From Bosea sp. BIWAKO-01 (GTDB lineage Bacteria > Pseudomonadota > Alphaproteobacteria > Rhizobiales > Beijerinckiaceae): a stretch of 64,000 nucleotides of DNA. Positions 60,416-64,000 of this stretch are shown here, in pieces. Below the pieces are notes generated by a model. It had not been told where the DNA came from and did no database searches. It saw only the letters and a list, made by a program, of their open reading frames with translations. Position numbers and translations under genes: made by a program. Each line of letters begins with the position of its first letter. The stretch's first letter is position 1. The DNA lies in assembly GCF_001748145.1 (NCBI RefSeq), contig NZ_BCQA01000001.1, positions 6,536,501-6,600,500 on the forward strand, in the 5' to 3' direction.

Positions 60416-61915
60416 TCAGGCTGCGTGTGCTGTCATGCCTTTCTGCAGAGCCAGCACCGCGGTGACGAGCTGATCCAGATCTTCCAGCCTCGTCCTGTGA
60501 TTGCAGATCGCCACGCGCAGGCAGTGCTGCCCCCGGAGCGTCGTGTCTGACAAGGCCGCGACGCCCGCCTCCTGCAGCCGAAGCATGATCTCGACGTTGC
60601 TCTGCTTGACGCGCTCCTCGTCAGCCCCCTGCAGAGCGACACGGAAGCAGACGATGTTGATCTCCGGCTGGGCGACCAGCTCCAAGCCCGGCTGCGACCG
60701 GATCAGGTCGGCAAGATAGGCGGCCTGCGCGATATTCTGGTCGATCAGGCGGCCGAATTTCGCGACGCCATGCTCCATCAGCGCCATCCACACCTTGAGG
60801 GCGCAAAAGCCGCGCGTCGTCTGCAGCCCGTACTCGTAAAGCCAGTCACCCGACGCGATGCCGCGCGCCGTGTTCTGCAGGTATTCCGGGGAGACGGCGA
60901 AGGTGTCGCGGTGGCGTGCCCGGTCGCGGATGAGCGCACACCCGACCTCGAACGGGGCGTGGAGCCATTTATGCGGATCGAGCGCCACTGAATCGGCGCG
61001 TTCGATGCCCCTCACCCGCCAGGCGTTGTCCGGTGCGATGGCCAGCAGGGCGCCGATGCAACCATCGACGTGGAACCAGATGTTCTCGTCGGCTGCGATG
61101 TCGGCGAGCGCCGCCAGATCGTCGACCGCGCCGGAATTGACGGTTCCGGCCGTGCCGATGATGCAAGCGGGATGAAAGCCCTCCGCGCGGTCCTGCGCGA
61201 TCGCGGCCTGCAGCGCGTCAAGGTCGATCCGGCAGTTGGCGCGGCTCGGAATCCGGCGCAGGGCCCGGTTGCCTAGCCCGAGCGCCTCGACGGCCTTGCG
61301 GTGGCAGGAATGGACCTGATCGGACGCATAATAGCGCAGCGGCAGATCCAGCGCGGCGACCCCGTGCTCGCGCAGATCGATCCCCGCCGCCGTGTTGCGC
61401 GCCACCGTCAGCCCGATGAGGTTCGCCATCGAGCCGCCGCTGACCAGGGTGCCGCTTGCCGAGGCCGGCAGGCCGACCATATCGCGCAGCCAGCCGACGA
61501 CCTGCTGGTCGAGGCGGGCGGCGGCGTGGCTCCCACCGGCCACGTTAGAGCCCTGAACGGCGGCGATGAAATCGCCGAGCGCACCGGAGAAATTGCCGCC
61601 CCCCATGAACCACGACCAGAAGCGCGGATGGATATTGCCCATCGGATAGGCCAGCACGCTGTCGCGCACCAGGCCATAGACCTGCTCGATCGGCATGGGC
61701 TGCTCGGGCACAGGTGCGCGAAACAGCGCGTCGACCTCGCCCGGCATCGGCCGCCAGACCGGCCGCTCGCGCAGATCCCTGAGATGGTCGACCGCGTCGT
61801 CGACGACGCGATGCGCCAGCGCGGCAACCGCGTCCCAGTCCTGCGGATCGAGCGTTTCCTCCCCGCCATACCCGTCAGGATCGGCCTGTATCGATGGTCC
61901 CACACGCGCGTCCAT
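60416..61915 (-). CDS. Group II pyridoxal-dependent amino-acid decarboxylase
   Basis: A 499-residue PLP decarboxylase of the aromatic-L-amino-acid/glutamate/cysteine-sulfinate group. The Schiff-base Lys is Lys316 in ALDPHKWLHAPFEVG; the ring-stacking His202 is in SDQVHSCHRKAVEA, and Asp284 in WFHVDGCIGA holds the pyridine nitrogen. LVSGGSMANLIGL binds the phosphate. It is 15 bases downstream of the cysteine-synthase-like gene and co-transcribed with it. That linkage makes a sulfur-containing amino acid a conceivable substrate, while an aromatic one is the default for the family. Confidence 0.9.
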   Translation of the reverse strand: MDARVGPSIQADPDGYGGEETLDPQDWDAVAALAHRVVDDAVDHLRDLRERPVWRPMPGEVDALFRAPVPEQPMPIEQVYGLVRDSVLAYPMGNIHPRFWSWFMGGGNFSGALGDFIAAVQGSNVAGGSHAAARLDQQVVGWLRDMVGLPASASGTLVSGGSMANLIGLTVARNTAAGIDLREHGVAALDLPLRYYASDQVHSCHRKAVEALGLGNRALRRIPSRANCRIDLDALQAAIAQDRAEGFHPACIIGTAGTVNSGAVDDLAALADIAADENIWFHVDGCIGALLAIAPDNAWRVRGIERADSVALDPHKWLHAPFEVGCALIRDRARHRDTFAVSPEYLQNTARGIASGDWLYEYGLQTTRGFCALKVWMALMEHGVAKFGRLIDQNIAQAAYLADLIRSQPGLELVAQPEINIVCFRVALQGADEERVKQSNVEIMLRLQEAGVAALSDTTLRGQHCLRVAICNHRTRLEDLDQLVTAVLALQKGMTAHAA

Positions 61916-61930
61916 GGCTGTCTCCCCGCA

Positions 61931-63019
61931 TTATTCGGCCGCGATCTGGAAACCGGGCGTCGATTGCGACAGTGCCAGTTCGTCTGCGTCCATCCCGGGC
62001 TGGATCGCGTCGAATAGCGGCGTCGACAGGTAGCGCTCGCCCGTGTCCGGCAGCATGCACAGGATGACGGAGCCCACTGGTGCCGCAGCGGCGATCTCCC
62101 GGGCGACACCGAAGCTCGCTCCCCCCGAGATGCCGGTGAAGATGCCTTCCTTCTGCGCCAGCATCCGGGCCCACTCGATCGCTTTGGCCCCGGCGATCGG
62201 GATCACATCGTCATAATAACGCTCGTCGATCGCCTCCTGCAGCACATCGGGGATGAAATCCGGCGTCCAGCCCTGGATCGGATGCGGTTCGAAGGCCGGA
62301 TGGCTGGCCGCTGGCGCGCCGGCCGCATCACGCTGCTGGCTCTGGCCGCTGCCGATCAGTTGCGCGTTCGCCGGCTCGCTCAGGATGATCTTGGTCTCCG
62401 GGCGCTCGCGCCTGAGCACCCGCGAGACGCCGACGACCGTGCCGCCGGTGCCATAGCCGGTGACGAAATAGTCGAGGCGCGAGCCGGCGAAGTCGCCGAC
62501 GATCTCGCGGCCCGTGGTGGCCTCGTGGATCGCGGCATTGGCCTTGGTCTCGAACTGCCGGGCCAGGAACCAGCCATTCTTCTCGGCCAGTTCGACGGCC
62601 TTCAGATACATACCGAACCCCTTTTGCGCCCGGGGTGTCAGCACGACCTTGGCGCCCAGCATCCGCATCAGCAGCCGGCGTTCGACCGAAAAACTATCCG
62701 CCATGGTGACGACGAGCGGATAGCCCTTCTGCGCGCAGACCATGGCGAGCCCGATGCCGGTATTGCCGCTGGTCGCCTCGACGACCGTCTGGCCGGGGCG
62801 CAAGGCGCCGGTGCGCTCGGCCTCCTCGATGATGGCGACGGCCAGCCGGTCCTTGACCGAGGCGGCCGGATTGAAGAATTCGGCCTTCACATAGATCGTG
62901 GCGTGATCGACGCCGAGATTGTTGATGCGGATGGCCGGGGTGTCGCCAATCGTGTCGAGCACCGTGTCGAACAGGCGGCCACGACCTTGGGTCGTCCTCG
63001 AAATCTCCATCGAAGGCAT
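61931..63019 (-). CDS. Cysteine synthase / cystathionine beta-synthase family PLP enzyme
   Basis: A 362-residue fold-type II PLP enzyme. The Schiff-base Lys56 is in NPAASVKDRLA; the substrate loop is EATSGNTGIGLAM and the phosphate loop GYGTGGTVVGVSRV. There is a C-terminal extension (about residues 315-362) beyond plain CysK (about 310), ending FQIAAE, and an insertion of about 20 residues around GSGQSQQRDAAGAPAASHPA. This may be an O-acetylserine sulfhydrylase variant or a synthase for another sulfur amino acid. Met 63010 is an alternative start. It heads the two-gene operon with the decarboxylase. Confidence 0.9.
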   Translation of the reverse strand: MPSMEISRTTQGRGRLFDTVLDTIGDTPAIRINNLGVDHATIYVKAEFFNPAASVKDRLAVAIIEEAERTGALRPGQTVVEATSGNTGIGLAMVCAQKGYPLVVTMADSFSVERRLLMRMLGAKVVLTPRAQKGFGMYLKAVELAEKNGWFLARQFETKANAAIHEATTGREIVGDFAGSRLDYFVTGYGTGGTVVGVSRVLRRERPETKIILSEPANAQLIGSGQSQQRDAAGAPAASHPAFEPHPIQGWTPDFIPDVLQEAIDERYYDDVIPIAGAKAIEWARMLAQKEGIFTGISGGASFGVAREIAAAAPVGSVILCMLPDTGERYLSTPLFDAIQPGMDADELALSQSTPGFQIAAE

Positions 63020-63149
63020 GGTTTCCCTCCTTCTCGACAGCCCTGCCCGGCGGCCGTCACGGCCGCCGACGCTTCCGGCTGTGCTGACAGACAGGGGATG
63101 CTAGGATGACGGCGGCGTTTTTCGCGTGGGAGCCACCGTTGGAGTGCGC

Positions 63150-64000
63150 ATGGAATCGCAGGGTTCCGATGCTGAATCCTCAAGGCCCGGGCTCGAGCTG
63201 CGGCTCCTCGGCCCGCTGAAGCTCCTGCGTGCCGGCGTTGCCGTGCAGCTTCCGCCCTCGCGCAAGGTGCGGGCCGTGCTCGCCTATCTCGCGTTGGCTT
63301 CGCGACCGATCCCCCGCGAGCGGCTCTGCAGCCTGTTATGGCAGGTGCCCGACGATCCGCGCGGCGAGCTGAGATGGTGCCTCAGCAAGCTGCGTTCGCT
63401 GGTCGACGAACCCGGCCGTCGGCGCATCATGGCCTGCGATGACGGAATCGCGCTCGATCTCGAGGGCTGCGATGTCGATGTCCTGCGCCTGCTTGCGGCG
63501 GCAGAAAGCGGCTTCGAGCGGCTTGGCGACACGGATCTGCTGACCCTCGCCGCTGCGGCGGAGCACGAATTCCTGGAAGGCACCGAACTCGCTGAGAGCA
63601 TCGAGTTCGAACATTGGGTGGCGGGCCGCCGGAGCGAGTTCCGCTCGCTCGAAATCGCGGTGGTGGCCGAGACGGCGCGCAGGGCGCCGAAGGGAACGGC
63701 GGCAGGCTGGGCCGCGGCCGGCCGGTGGATCGGGCTCGCGCCGTTCGATATCGGCGCTCACGCCCGGTTCCTGGCCGAGCTCTACGACCGGCGCCTGATC
63801 GACGACTGCACCCGGCATCTCGAGCGGACAGCGAGGAGTTTCACGGCCGACGGCATCGATTTCGGCCCGATCGCGGCCGCCTGGAAGGAGCTGAGGAAGA
63901 CGCCCGCGACAGTCGCCGCGGAGGCCGCCGGCCCTGAGGCCGCCGAGCCCTCGGAACAGCGCCGGGTTTCGGTCGCGATCATGCCACTCCAGGAAACGAG
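63150..64000 (+). CDS. BTAD/SARP-type transcriptional regulator (3' end outside window)
   Basis: The frame from ATG 63150 (GGAG 5 bases upstream) is open to the window end, giving at least 283 codons. The N-terminal segment LRLLGPLKLLRAGVAVQLPP then SRKVRAVLAYLA is the OmpR-like DNA-binding domain of SARP-type proteins. A helical BTAD-like part follows (LRWCLSKLRSLVDEPGRR, ARFLAELYDRRLIDDC). The visible end, RRVSVAIMPLQ, resembles the start of a TolB-like/TPR region found in large proteobacterial regulators of this type. It is divergent from the cysteine-synthase-like gene across 130 bp and may control it. Confidence 0.8.
   Translation, partial: MESQGSDAESSRPGLELRLLGPLKLLRAGVAVQLPPSRKVRAVLAYLALASRPIPRERLCSLLWQVPDDPRGELRWCLSKLRSLVDEPGRRRIMACDDGIALDLEGCDVDVLRLLAAAESGFERLGDTDLLTLAAAAEHEFLEGTELAESIEFEHWVAGRRSEFRSLEIAVVAETARRAPKGTAAGWAAAGRWIGLAPFDIGAHARFLAELYDRRLIDDCTRHLERTARSFTADGIDFGPIAAAWKELRKTPATVAAEAAGPEAAEPSEQRRVSVAIMPLQET

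Overview
The window is 64 kb of GC-rich, densely coded DNA with the gene style of a free-living alphaproteobacterium. The signs are many solute ABC systems, each with its own divergent LysR, TetR or XRE regulator, an orphan ubiA-type gene, a Kup transporter, and short intergenic palindromes of the kind common in Hyphomicrobiales. A Bosea-like genus is my best guess, but no rRNA or marker gene is present to prove it. I saw no tRNA, CRISPR array, intact insertion sequence, prophage or origin.

Left third (1-26 kb): a chain of catabolic transport operons. 1-4802 (+) joins a beta-hydroxyacid dehydrogenase (cut by the window edge), a polar-amino-acid-type ABC importer, an RpiB-family isomerase and a PfkB/ribokinase. 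4866-11011 (-) couples an iron/phosphonate-style ABC importer to an Asp/Glu-racemase-fold protein and a SAF-domain dehydrogenase, with a divergent LysR. 12444-18197 (-) couples a Pot-type ABC importer to a HisD paralogue, with a divergent XRE-cupin regulator. Then come an FGE-like protein, nitronate monooxygenase with a divergent LysR, an MFS exporter, a lone solute-binding protein, a GST and a SnoaL-like protein.

Middle (26-46 kb): an alkylation-repair cluster (ada, alkA, alkB, a DUF6157 gene and a second ada remnant); an orphan molybdenum hydroxylase large subunit; a DUF1062 gene; kup; a MerR/GyrI regulator with a C39-like protein; a LysR/GGDEF mosaic of remnants; two hydrolases with Tat-like signals flanking a VOC protein; a cupin; a deleted msrB remnant coupled to intact msrA; and a UbiA-family prenyltransferase.

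Right third (46-64 kb): a decayed amino-acid ABC transporter; an operon of cyclase-family hydrolase, BKACE enzyme, SMP-30 lactonase and a Liv-type binding protein under a divergent TetR with a clear operator; small conserved genes; an RND efflux pair preceded by a 34-bp palindrome and followed by a TetR gene; and a PLP-enzyme group (MetC-like lyase, group II decarboxylase, cysteine-synthase-like protein) next to a BTAD/SARP-type regulator that runs off the window.

The best candidates for undescribed biology are the three transporter-linked catabolic operons with unusual enzyme combinations (4866-11011, 12444-18197, 46944-51030). No single locus looks like a new defence or mobile system.
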